Made by a program: the position numbers and the translations under genes. A stretch of 64,000 bases of DNA from Sphagnum compactum (Eukaryota > Bryophyta > Sphagnopsida > Sphagnales): positions 13,754,213-13,818,212 of the forward strand of contig OZ234493.1 in assembly GCA_965153455.1 (NCBI GenBank). Reading direction: 5' to 3'. Under the pieces are notes generated by a model. The model was not told the origin of the DNA and ran no database searches. It worked only from the letters and a program-made list of their open reading frames with translations. This document shows, in pieces, positions 51,223-63,771 of this stretch; within the stretch, counting starts at the first letter, position 1; every line of letters begins with the position of its first letter.

Positions 51223-54200
51223 CTAGTACTGGCAGCATGCCACAAACTTGGCCAGGGCGACCGTGTTCATGGTCTGCATGAGCTCAACAACAGTGCAAGT
51301 GTGGGTGAGGGGCAGGGCCGAACAAAAGCGTTCCCTAACTTTCTGTGTGTTTGGACAAACAAGAAGCAAATGTTCTTCATCCTCAACCTTCCCCAAATTG
51401 CGGCCTTGACAAAGCCTCTCTGCGTATGGCACGCCCTTCCACACACCTAGCACTACCTCAAGCTGCGTGTTGCCACACCGAAATTGGGACAGAGCTTTCC
51501 GCAGCTGAACACAGCTGATGTCACACAAGTAGTTTTCGCTCTTGTACAACATATCTTTGAAGCGCAAGTATCTTGTTTGCACGTTGGTCTCGATCTCGCG
51601 GTTGATAAACAGCTTTTCAATGTAAGCCAGCCGCATATTATCCTTCACCTTTTTACACTCAATATTGTGTGGGGAAAACCTGGAGGGGGTGGGGCCCCAG
51701 CCTCCTGGTTGATCGGGCCTCCTGTCGTAGATCTAGCACCAATCGGCTGCATTAGTTGTAGCGCGGTCAACTTAGCCATCTGAACTCCCACCCGTACGTT
51801 GTGTGCGTTGCACCAAAATACTTGGCTCTCCGCCCAGCCTTTCACCCCTGCTAGACAGGTCGTATGTATGTGTGTTGTCCCATGAACCGTTCCCAGTGGC
51901 GGTTGAGCAGTCCTCGCCTGAAGCGCACGAGTCGTTGCAAGCTTAAGCGCCATTTCCAATGATGGTTGAACCGGAGGCAGAAAATCTGCCACCTCCTGGG
52001 GTTGATTCTTGAGTAGCCATTTTTTCACGGATCTAGCCCAGCATTTCTTTCCCGCAGCAAGCATAGCGAGCTGGGCTTCCCATGCCTTTCCCAAGATGCG
52101 GTCTTTAGTGACCGTGCTCACATGGTTATAGTACAACAACGCTTGTCCCCATGCAAAGTGTTCAAAGGGGAATTTGTCAAATTCTGCCAGCATGATGGAC
52201 GTGCTGGTTGTTTTTCGCACCTCGAGCACGGACTTGAGGAACCTTCGATACACTATTTCAATAACCTTTATTTTCTTGGAGTCCACCCAAACCTCACAGG
52301 CATAGCTTGCTGTGGAACGCACCAACGTGTTGAAGAGGTCACAACGTAATTGGACGTCCCTAATACGTAGCTCCGTACAATGGCGGTTTAGTGCGAACAG
52401 TGAGCGCTTACTGGCAGTTGTTAGATGTTCCACTACACTGTCTAGGTTTGAGGTGGTTTCGAGCAGGATCCCCAAGTATTTGAAGGTCTGCACACGTTCA
52501 ATAGTGTCACCTTCAAACACAAACTCTTGGCATGGGTTAGCAGAGTTGAACACCATGACTTTTGTTTTTTTCACGTTCATTGTGAGTCCACGTTCAACAC
52601 ACAACTGCTGGAACGCGTCTAACTGTTGTTGCAGTCCCACCTTTGATTCCGACGTCAGAGTAAGGTCATTTGCAAAAAGCAACAGCCATACGTGCACGTC
52701 TGCTAGGGCCGATGCATCGCATTTTCTGCCATTTAAGCACCCTTCCAAGGCATCCAAATATAGCCCAAACAGTAGGGGGCTGAAAGGGCAACCTCGCTTC
52801 ACACCTTCCTGGCACCTAAAGATGGAGGTGACACCCTTGCTTGGGTGGTTCATGCGTACGGTATCCTTGGCATACATCGCCTGCAGGCATCGCAAGAAAC
52901 GTCCCTCCACCCTGAGGCCAGCCAACACCTCCCACAGCACTTCACATGGCACAATATCAAACGCCTTTTTGAAGTCCACAAAGCAACAATAGAGTGGCTT
53001 CTTTTTTGCCTTGCTCTATTCTATTAGAGTTTGCAGCATGAAGAGTTGGTCTGTAGTGGGGTAATTTTGCGAAACCCAGCTTGACCTTTGGCACGCAGCC
53101 CATGTTGTTCAGCCCGCTCGCTTAGCCTTTTGTCAAGGATCATAGCGAACAATTTTGCTAGGATAGGCCCAATAGTTATCCCCCTGTAGTTGTCAAATTT
53201 GGAGGCATCGGCCCCTTTAAAGAGCATGTGGACCACCCAAGTGGAAAGGGCTTTTGGAAAGTTTTCTGCTAGAAAGCAGTTAAACGACGTTAATAGTGGC
53301 ATGTGTAGCAGCTCTCCCGCATCCAAAATGAATTCAGCTTTCATATCGTTATATGGATGGCGGAGACTAGCAAACTAGCATGCGGAAGCCTTCCAAAAGC
53401 ATGGCTACATTGATTTTGTCCACAACGGGTACTTTTTCTAGATTGAGAGTGCATCCACCTTGGTAAGCGTACACATATGTTGAGCTCTTGTAGTTTTCAA
53501 GAAAATTCTTTTCCTTTGTAATAACTTTTTAAGTTTACTTTCCTGATGTTTAGCGACGTGCGAATCGGGGTTGGCTTTCAGCCAGAACCTCAGCTCATGT
53601 TTCGCTATACGGCAGTCAGCGTCAAACCATGGTTTATGGCAGTGTCTCTCTCTGCAGTTTCCTCCCAAAGGCTTGTTGCCAAAAGTAGACTTTGCTGCAG
53701 CACCCATGCAATGCTGCAGTAGGTTAGCTAACCCGTCTGCCCCCAGATGCCCAATTGAGTCAACAACCCAGAGGTTTCCAAGATTCGCTATTAGGGCAAG
53801 TTGATACTCTTCAGCTTTCAATTTATCATATTTGAACCTAGGTAAAAAAAAATTTGTTACAATTGTATGTTATGGCTCAACAAAGCTACAATCGATGTTC
53901 GACCGTAGGCATAACGGCCTGTGTTCAAAGTCTCCCCTCATTGCGCAGTAGCGGGTGTCATCTCCTATCACCTTGAGGTGTCTAGCAACTTGCCAAATTG
54001 TAGGTGAGCCAACAATATAATCGACAATGCTACGCCCCCCATTTGCAAGCAAGTGAACTCCCCTTATTCGTCACCAGGTGTCCAGCCATTGAGGATGAGC
54101 AACCCAACGTCACAACATAGGTCTAGGAGCTCGCGGCCCCAACCGCCAACACTGGCGTCGCGGTTCTGTCGCTTAGCCACAACGCTTGGTTGCTCAGTCT

Positions 54201-54680
54201 CAGCGAACTCAAGCGCTTGTAACAATTCACAAAGGTCGCTAGTGTTAATGGTATCTGGTAACACTGTAGTACTTGCATTAAAATCCCCTCCCAATAGTAC
54301 TATGCCCCCTAGAATTTGAACTTCAGCAATATTTGTTGCCAAGTTTTGGAACAAGGATTCACTCTCGTGTTTGGAGCCAATAGGGGCAGCACCCCTGCTG
54401 ACTCGTAGCCATAGATAAGAATCGTGGCTTCCTTCCTTCCACTGTGACAGGTTTGGGCTGAGGTGGTTGCGAAAGTAAGCAACAACCCCCCCGCTATGTT
54501 TTATTGCTTTTGTTTTTCCCGGCTGCACAGTGCAAGCTACTACCCTTCAATGTGTGGCAAATGTTGGCTTGGGAAGTGTCAGGTTTTGATTAATACGACA
54601 AGGCAAGCATCCTGAAATACATCTGGTATTTGCACCCTCGTTTCCAGTTTATTTACACCACCCCCGTGCATGTTTCATAA
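51223..54680 (-). mobile_element. Non-LTR retrotransposon (LINE), inactive
   Basis: Parts on the minus strand, in order: apurinic-type endonuclease (GGVVAYFRNHLSPNL near 54490, GGIVLLGGDFNAS near 54290, SIVDYIVGSPTIW with a degraded DFEHRPL at 54030-53890), a linker, the beginning of the reverse transcriptase (FDNYRGITIGPILAKLFAMI near 53190, MDFKKAFDIVPCEVLWEVL at 52979) and its core (GVKRGCPFSPLLFGLYLDAL, WLLLFANDLTL, MNVKKTKVMVF), and a C-terminal part with an EDEEHLLLVCP zinc-binding-like end. The catalytic box reads FAND, not FADD, and the frame is broken at several places, so this copy is dead. The 3' tail was not located. Confidence 0.9.
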
Positions 54681-54719
54681 TACCATGCATAGATCTCTCT
54701 GGTCTCCGTGCCCCTAGAT

Positions 54720-55900
54720 AGAGGAGGGCGGGCAAATCCGAGTGCCGTTAATGAAGAGCTTGACTGGCAAGTTGTTGTATGTTCATGTGTAGGCATATTT
54801 GTATGCATATTTTGATTTTGTTACTATAACCCCTTGCATATTTGTGTGTATATTTTCTTTACTAATGCTATAGCCCTTGTGTATATACTTGTGTGTGTTT
54901 ATTGGCAAGGAAGGATATTGTGTTTAGATTCATTATAGAGTATAATAACTTAAAGGGATTTTGGCCCCTAGGTAGTAGATCTCTTTTTATATGAGGATTT
55001 TTGAAACATGATATTTTGGCTTGCGTTGAAACTTGAGATTAGTTATAGAGTTAATATGATATCTTGAAGGATTTTGGTTTCTTTCAGAGGATTTTTTTGA
55101 AGATTATATTTTTGCATGGTGAAATATTTGAATTTCCATAATCCTTCTATAGCATTAAGGTACTTTCTAATATAAATGGCAAGGCCACAAGTGACACACC
55201 CCTGGTTCTCTATACCAATGCTGCAGCCTCCACCCTCAAGTATATTTCTATACTAAAAACATCTTCACCGGTGCTTGGTACGTAACTCTCGATAATAAAA
55301 TTAAATGTCTAAGTTTAGCTGGTTTTTTTGGCAACCCACCCAATAAAACTGTAACTGGAACTGCATATACGTGGGATAGCAAACCACCTGGACCAATCAT
55401 TATGATCGACCAATCAGAAATACTGAGTCGCAGTTAGGTCCAATTTATTACACTGTTTTTTGGAGGTGCACAACTGTGTTGCGCCCTTTACCAGCCACGG
55501 CAAGCTGCACAAATTTGGTGCAGAAAAACCAATTTCCTGAGCTAAACCGGCACATTTTCACTTTTTCACAATAAATTATACTGTCTGGAGTCACATACGG
55601 AGCACCTGTGGAGATGCTCTAGTACTGTCACCCTTGTCTGAAAGGGATAACATTGGGACACTCACCACTAGTAGTGATTCATTCATCTCATGGTAAGCTT
55701 TTGACTCATCATGGATTGAGAAATATCTGAAAATTTTATGAATTATTTCTTCACTGTTGTTGTTGTTGTTAGGTTTTTTTTTTTTTTCATTTTTGTAAGG
55801 TAGGTGGACTGGTGGATCATACACAAGAAGACTTGGCCAAATTTGGCTATTTGTCAGACAGAAAAGTAGATTTTTTTTTGGGAGACAATGCTATATACTG
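54720..55900. other. Spacer, no gene seen
   Basis: No recognised coding domain. A stretch at 55795-55870 (TAGGTGGACTGG and TTTGGCTA-TTGTCAGACAG) recurs in altered form at 57040-57100, so both are copies of an unidentified dispersed repeat. Confidence 0.55.
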
Positions 55901-55907
55901 ATGACAT

Positions 55908-56120
55908 GCAACAACCTATGTTCTAGTTATGGCGATTTCAATTTTCTCTAAAAATATCACGACTTTTCACCCCAAAAAAACCCTTGTTTGATGCTAGTCC
56001 AATTTGGTTTCAACAACCTATGTTCTAATTATGGCGATTCCAATTTTTTTTCCTAAAAATATTGCAACTTTTCACCCAAAAAAACCCTTGTTGTTTTATG
56101 CTACTCCAATTTGGTTTCCC
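55908..56120. repeat. Tandem duplication of about 105 bp
   Basis: Two copies share CAACCTATGTTCTA, TTATGGCGATT, AAAAATAT, ACTTTTCACCC, AAAAAACCCTTGTT and CCAATTTGGTTT in order. No coding role seen. Confidence 0.85.
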
Positions 56121-57546
56121 ACCAAAGTGGATGTTGTTTCCTAAGTCTCCCATTCAGGCTGGGAATTTATGATTATTTCCTACCTTGGGAAGAGGATGTT
56201 TGTGTGCCAGTAAATCCCATTAAGGTTGGGAATTGTATGGTCTTTTGTTATTCATAAGTGGAGAATATTGTGTGCATGAGTCCAAATTGGAAGTTTTATT
56301 ATGTTATCTTCTATCTAGCCTAGTGAGATGTCATGTGTGCTGGTGGGTAAGGGTTTCATGTTTTGAACTTTTGAGTGCTAACTTTGTGAGTGCTAACTCT
56401 GTTTTCGATTGTGATGTACCACTACCACGTTTGAAATCAAAACACACACATACGTGTACAGTTTTGGTCAAATAAGCCGAATCAAATCTGCTACCTACAC
56501 ACACTTTTGGTTTTGAAGGAGAGGTGTCGAATTGTTTGATGAAATGTGTCCATTTGTGTGTGATAAGGCACTCCTGTGCCCTCAATGGGTTGGTTCCAAT
56601 AGCTTATTGTCAATCTCTCTTCTGAACTGTGTACTAGTTTCTGCACCATGTGGATTGGATACCTGTGTGCTGTGTTTTAGAAAGGAGTTTTTTTAAGTGC
56701 AGCCTAAAGTGGTGATTGTGCATGGGAAGAAGATGTACAAAAAGTGACAATCATCATCCCTGGGAAGATGTAGCCAAATCTGGCCATTAAACATATACAA
56801 AGCACCAATTTTTAATCATTGTTGTGTATTTTTTTCCTGGCTACTTACTAGAATTGAATATAACAATTCTGGCGATGTTTCCTATTTTTCTCTGACTTCT
56901 GGCAATTGAACCCCGCCCAAAAAATCATTTATTTTTTGATTTTTTCATCTTTAACCTGGTTCCGACTTTTTCCTGTAAAATATAAAAGCACAACCTTTGA
57001 GGAGGGTATTGTCCAGGGTTTTTTTTTCCCAATTTTGTTATGTAGGTGGACTGGATCATCCATAAGAGGAATTTGGCTAGAGGTCAGACAGTTCAGTAAA
57101 TTTTTGTAAGATTACTGCCTAGTTCTCGTAGCCAGTAGAAACTCATTGTCTAAATATGTCGACATGTGACTTTTTTTCCTCACATTATGGCGATTCTTGC
57201 CAAAAAATTCCCAAGTAAATGCCCTTGAACAATTTTCACTGATTTTATTTATTTTTGGGTCATCACAAGTGTGCAAATTTTCCAAAAAATAATAATGGCA
57301 CTGTCATACCATTCTGCAGTATTTTAGGATTATTCCTTAGAGACAAATAGCCGGGGCTACTGTGTCCACAATCAGAACGTGTGGTTCTGCCCTGTTGCTT
57401 TACCCGCTCTTTCGCCTCTTCTTTTTGCTGCACCAGTAGTCTGCCGGCCCTGCCTTGCGGCGTCGGAGCTGAAGGTGGCTTTTGCATTTCCTACCGATTG
57501 TTCAGCAACATCTCCCATCCTTCTCTTTCTGCTGGTGCATCAAGGT

Positions 57547-58285
57547 CAGATCGGGCGACCGCCTTGCAAGCTGACGAAGAGGCGAACCACGACCACTACC
57601 CGCCACTGTCTGATGTTTGCGCTCTCGTACTGCATCGATCCAGCTAGCACAGTGCACTGCATCTTCTTTTGCTGCATCGAGATCTGGCGCCCGACCTACA
57701 AGCTGACGAAGAGATGAAGCGCAAGCGCGACCCCAACGCCTTCTGGTGTGTGCGCTACCAAGCTATACCGATGCAGTAGGCTGCATCTTTTTTCTCATCG
57801 AGATTTTTCCGCCCCCCTGCAAGTTGACGAGTAGACTAACCATGACGGCAGACCCCCTCGCCTTCTGGTGTCTATACTACCGAGCTAGACGGATCCAGCT
57901 ACGTTGCACCTTCTTTTTCCGCATCGAGATCAGTTCCGTCCCGTAAGCTGACAAAGAGACGAACCACGACCGCAGAACTCACCGCCTTCAGGTGTGCGCT
58001 ACCAAGCTACTCCGATCCGGCGAGGTTGCACCTTCCTCTTCCGCGTCGAGATCGGGCGGCCGCCCCTGCAAACTGACGAAGAGATGAACCACGGCCGCAG
58101 ATCCCATCGCCTTCTGGTGTGTGCGCTACCAATCTAGGCTACACCTGGTTTTTCCGCATCGAGATTGGGCGCCCGCCCCTGCAAGCAGATGAAGACAAGA
58201 ACCAGGACCGCAGACCGCACCGCCTTCTGGTGTGCGCGCTACCAAGCTACAACGATCCAGCCCGCACACCGCGCTGCACCTGACG
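57547..58285. repeat. Six GC-rich tandem units of about 113-132 bp upstream of HNL-2
   Basis: Units begin near 57547, 57679, 57800, 57925, 58048 and 58161, each at a TCGAGAT-like motif, followed by CCCTGCAAGCTGACGAAGAG, a CGAACCACGACCGCAGA-like stretch, CGCCTTCTGGTGTG, GCTACCAAGCTA and TGCACCTTCTTTTTCCGCA. They are much richer in GC than the surroundings and end about 200 bp before the HNL-2 start codon. They may act as promoter or leader sequence, or be a passive minisatellite. Confidence 0.9.
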
Positions 58286-58487
58286 GACCCCAGACCGCAC
58301 CACGTTTTTCGCCCGCGCATATACTTAGTGAAGGAAGGCGCAGCCTGTGGGCGACGTGCCATCTCTCATCAGTTCCTAATTCTACCTTACGAATCTAATC
58401 TCTGCTGCACAGAGTTGTGCAGCAGTTTCACAACGCGTAATCAGGCCAACTCTTCTGCAATCTCGTAAATCGTACTCATACCCACGA

Positions 58488-61400
58488 GTGATGGGGATTT
58501 CTTTCCGCCAGATCGTTTTGGTGCATCGATTCTTGAGCAAAACAACATTCCCATCAACAATCCTAACCGTTGCATCGACACTCCTAATCGTTTTTTGCAT
58601 CCACACTTTTTTGTTCCGAAAGTGGCGAGGGCAATCAATTGTTTGTGAGGGTAAAATTGGGGTTTTCGATGTGCAGATGTGTCCCGTGACACAAGTATGG
58701 CCACCCGACGACTACAAGGGTCCCATTCATTTTGACGTCGTGTTCTTCCACGGCTTCCAATTCGGGCAGGATGCACACAACATGTGGAAAACCACATGGT
58801 CGACACGAAATCGCCCAGAAACATGTTGGCCCCAAGAATGGTTGGGACCACAATTGGGCAACAATGTCAGAATCTTGCTCCTCTCCTACGATGCATATGC
58901 CACCAAATCCAAGTCGCATGAATTTGGAAATACTGAAGATGTTTCACATATTGCAAAGAATTTGGTGCAAAGCGTGGTGACCAGGTTTGATTAAGAACCT
59001 ATATTTGTCTGCTGCAATATTTCCAACTATTTTTTATAACGATTGCGTGGATTTAGGATTTAACACACACAAATTAGTTATATTCTAAAATTACAAACTA
59101 GGTATTAGAAATATGGGTGCTTCAAATATGTTGTAATTTCTTGAAGCATGCCTTTGTGGAAGACAAAGGGTCGAGGAGTTTAGATCCAAACTGTAAATTC
59201 CATTGTAGATTGTTCTTTTTAATGTGTTTATGTGCAAGCTACAAGTGTTGTGGACTTGAACATACAAGAGGCATGTACTTGAACTTGTGGGATGTACCAA
59301 ATTTGCAGTGAGCATAGATCTTAGCATATTGATTGTTGAAAGAATGCCACACCTGGCTATTATGTGATTATTTAATTTTGTGCTTGTTTGATCTTGATCT
59401 ACAGTTCCAAGTGGAAGTTGGGCCAAGAACACCCCTTTGTGCTTGTAGGGCACAGCTTTGGTGGTATTGTCATTGAGAGCTTGGTCACTGAGATTCATAA
59501 GATATCTCAACAACAACATTGTGACAATCTAGAGAAAATGGGTGTTCAAAAGGCAAATGTTTTTTTAAAAAATATGGCAGGGGTGGCCTTTTATGCTGTA
59601 CCACATGTTGGGTCAAGGCAGTTAATTGAATATATTTGTAGACAATGTGAAATCAATTTGCACTCCAAGCACTTGGCCAAAGTCAAAGCAATCATCTTGG
59701 AAAATATTGATTCCTCCATATCCAAGGCAGCAGATTTATCAAATGATTTCTTTAATACACTTGCAAGTTGCACAAACGCTTATGGTGTTTATGTTTTCAT
59801 CGAAACCAGACCTATTGATGATAATGTGGTAAGTAATGAGCATTGTCAATTGTGCAATGGATGATGGTTAGCATTCAAACACTATTGTATAGAAACTTAA
59901 TAGGATTGGAATATATTTGGTTTTGCAGGGTATGATTGTGGAATATGGACCAGCCCAAATTCCAGGACACAAATGTTATAGAGTTGAAGGTTGTGATCAT
60001 TTCAGCGTTTGCAAGCCACCTGATCAAAACCATCCAAGTTATAATATGCTTTTGCAATTTTTGGAGGGGTGTCGAAAGGTAATAACTGTTGGCCAACTTA
60101 CAATTACTGGAGATTAATATTATTCAGAATTGAATATGTTGATTTGCCAATGTCCATGTTGATTAGCAATTTGTCAAATTGATTAATGTTTATGCTTTCA
60201 ATGTTCTAGCATAGAAGAAGTTGCAAAGTTCATGTAGCATGTTGGAATGCACCAAATGGATAAGGCAAATTAACAATTTCAAATGAGACCAACCCAAATT
60301 GAAAGATCTTTTGCAATGTGCATATTTTTCATCAAAGCACATTGTACATATACTGAACTTAAGGAATCTTAAACCTTTTCACCCAAAGGCCAACCTTGGG
60401 GCAACCTTCATATATTTATATTTCTAGACTCCTCTTGGGGTTTCATGGATCTCACTTATTGTTTTTGTCAATGAAAGTTGATTGTAGTTATAAAAAATTC
60501 AGAGCTTAGAAAAGATAGATTGTAGCTTGTAGTATTAATGGGCAAAGTTATGGCAATGAAAAGTTTATGCTTTTCTTTTGTATTTATCAAAATACAAGTT
60601 ATGGGTTGCAAGGATTAAATGAGTTTGTGTTGACGTAGGATTTTTTATTGAAGCATGCAAGCCTACCGAAATTGCCAAAACTTGTGATTGGGCTCGATGA
60701 AGCTATTGCCAATGTTAAGGGGAAAATTGTGGACAACCATATGCTAGCGGTGGTTGGAATGGGTGGGATTGGGAAGACAACTTTGGTGAAGAAACTTTAC
60801 CATCAAATACATGCTGATTTTAAGAAATCAAGTTTCTTGGAAAATGTCAAAGAAAATGACATTGTGAAAGTTAAAAAGAAAATCATCATGGATTTACGTG
60901 GCTTGAAATTAAAGGATCCTGAAAATTTTCTTAGATATTTTGAAGAATGTTGGACAGAAATGAAAGTACTTGTGGTCATTGATGATGTTAAAGAGACTCA
61001 AATAATTGAGCTATTTGGCGAAGACATAGTTAGCATCAAAAGAAGTGAAAATGGCAGTAGAGTAGTTATGACAGGACGAAATTGGAAAGATTTTGAAAAT
61101 GTTACACCTAAAGGTGGAAAGTTTGAAATGGATGGACTCAATGAAAACCAAGCAATGAAGCTTTTTTCTTGGAAAGCTTTTAGACAGTCAACACCTCCCC
61201 ATGATTTTGCATCCATAACAAGTGAGGTGGTTGATGCATGTCAAGGGCTACCATTATCCCTTGAGGTCACGGGTTCTTGGCTCTCTACCAAAAGAAATCT
61301 ACAAGAATGGAAAGAAGGTTTATCACGGTTGAAAAATGTAAAACCTTTTGGTGGGGATCGTATTGAAAATGATAAGCTTTGGGGGCGACTAAGGATTTGT

Positions 61401-63771
61401 TATTTTGACCTAGCCTATGAAGAACAAGAAATGTTTTTAGATATTGCTTGTTTTTTTTCAGAATACAACTCAAAATTTGAAACGGGGGTCACAATTCAAA
61501 AAGCATTACAAATATGGAAGGTCTCGTCGCAATATTCATCGATGAGTAGTTTGCAAAATTTGAAGGATAGATCACTTGTCAAGGTGAATGACAAAGGTAA
61601 TTTGGTGATGCATGATCAATTACGTGATATGGGTCGACAAATTGTAAAAGAAGTTTCTAGTAATGAACGCGGTAATCAAAGTAGGATTTGGGACGAGGAC
61701 GAAGCAAGAATGGTCCTTCTCAATGAGACGGTAATTCCTTCATCTTTAAATGTTCATCAAACTTTTAATTGTACACATTGGTGATTCAATCAACATTGTG
61801 TGAACTGTTGGATGTACATATGAAAATCTAACTCAATTCATGGTACTACATATAAATTAATGATGCACTCTCTAAACTAATCTGGTATGGTGCTTTGTTG
61901 GTTTTTAGGTCACTTCAAATATTCAAACCATTTGGTTGCCCGAAAATCTAGAACTTCCACAACAAGTAGCAGCATCAAAATTTCACCAAATGAGAAAATT
62001 GCGAATGCTCATCATGGAAGGAGCTAATGAAACATTCATACAATCTTGTCTCGGACAACATTTCAACCAATTGAAATGGCTCGTCATAAGTTCTGACATG
62101 ACACAACTTCCTGAATCAATGCAACACCTTGTTGGTTTAACTGTTTTGCAATTGCAAACTTGTGAAAACCTATTATACATACCAAAATTTCTCATAAACA
62201 TGACTTTGTTAATGCATTTAGACTTTGACGACTGTTCCAAACTGACTTCACTACCAACAACAATTGGTGACTTGAAGCATTTGACCAAACTAAATTTGGG
62301 AGGATGTTGGAATCTTAAGGAGGTTCCTCAAACCATTGGAAACAACTCTTCATTATCAATATTGGACTTATCTTATTGCCAATCCATTCAATCACTACCA
62401 ACAACAATTGGTGACTTGAAGCATTTGACCGAACTAAAGTTGGGAGGATGTGAAAATCTTAAAGAGGTTCCTCAAACCATTGGAAACATCTCCTCATTAT
62501 CAATATTGAACTTATCTTATTGCCAATCCATTGAATCACTACCAACAACAATTGCTGACTTGAAGCATTTGACCAAATTACTATTGAGAGAATGTGAAAA
62601 TCTTAAGGAGGTTCCTCAAACCATTGGAAACATCTCCTCATTATCAATATTGGACTTATCTTATTGCAAGTCCATTGAATCATTACCAACAACAATTGGT
62701 GACTTGAAGCATTTGACCAGATTATGGTTGGAAAGATGTGAAAATCTTAAGGAGGTTCCTCAAACCATTGGAAACATCTCCTCATTATCAATATTGAACT
62801 TATCTTCTTGCAAGTCCATTGAATCACTACCAACAACAATTGGTGACTTGAAGCATTTGACCAAACTAAAGTTGGAAGGATGTGAAAATCTTAAGGAGGT
62901 TCCTCAAACCATTGGAAACATGTCCTCATTATCAATATTGAACTTATCTTATTGCCAATCCATTGAATCACTACCAACAACAATTGGTGACTTGAAGCAT
63001 TTGACCAAACTAAAGTTGGGAGGATGTTGGAATCTTAAGGAGGTTCCTCAAACCATTGGAAACATCTCTTCATTATCAATATTGAACTTATCTTATTGCA
63101 AGTCCATTGAATCACTACCAACAACAATTGGTGACTTGAAGCATTTGACCACATTACTATTGGGAGGATGTGAAAATCTTAAGGAGGTTCCTCAAACCAT
63201 TGGAAACAACTCTTCATTATCAATATTGGATTTATCTTATTGCCAATCCATTGAATCACTACCAACAACAATTGGTGACTTGAAGCATTTGACCGAACTA
63301 AAGTTGGGAAGATGTGAAAATCTTAAGGAGGTTCCTCAAACCATTGGAAACATCTCCTCATTATCAATATTGGACTTATCTTATTGCAAGTCCATTGAAT
63401 CACTACCAACAACAATTGGTGACTTGAAGCATTTGACCACATTATGGTTGGAAAGATGTGAAAATCTTAAGGAGGTTCCTCAAACCATTGGAAACATCTC
63501 TTCATTATCAATATTGAACTTATCTTATTGCAAGTCCATTGAATCACTACCAACAACAATTGGTGACTTGAAGCATTTGACCGAACTAAAGTTGGAAAGA
63601 TGTGAAAATCTTAAGGAGGTTCCTCAAACCATTGGAAACATCTCTTCATTATCAATATTGGACTTATCTTATTGCAAATCCATTGAATCACTACCAACAA
63701 CAATTGGTGACTTGAAGCATTTGACCGAACTAAAGTTGGGAAGATGTGAAAATCTTAAGGAGGTTCCTTAA
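58488..63771 (+). CDS. HNL-2: membrane-anchored alpha/beta-hydrolase-NB-ARC-LRR immune receptor
   Basis: Five exons, 58488-58984, 59405-59828, 59929-60078, 60639-61730 and 61909-63771, with consistent phases and about 1,341 residues. Residues 20-43 form a hydrophobic segment (STILTVASTLLIVFC) suggesting a signal anchor. The hydrolase spans about 60-357: VVFFHG, nucleophile elbow VGHSFGG (Ser about 183) and histidine motif DHFSVCKPP (His about 331). The NB-ARC follows with GMGGIGKTT (about 397-405), VLVVIDDV, VVMTGRNW, GLPLSLE and an intact MHD in VMHDQLRDMGRQIV, a form like that of TIR-NLRs. The last exon has a short joining region and then LRRs in 48-residue pairs. TAA at 63769-63771 arises where other units have CAA, and the array continues. 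The class was described from liverworts; signalling output is not established from sequence. The start is the first ATG ahead of the anchor. Confidence 0.92.

Noticed and set aside
58654-58677. A 24-bp GT-AG intron in the first exon of HNL-2
   Set aside because: GTAAAATTGG...GTGCAG looks like splice sites, but 24 bp is far below the minimum plant intron and the frame is open across it.
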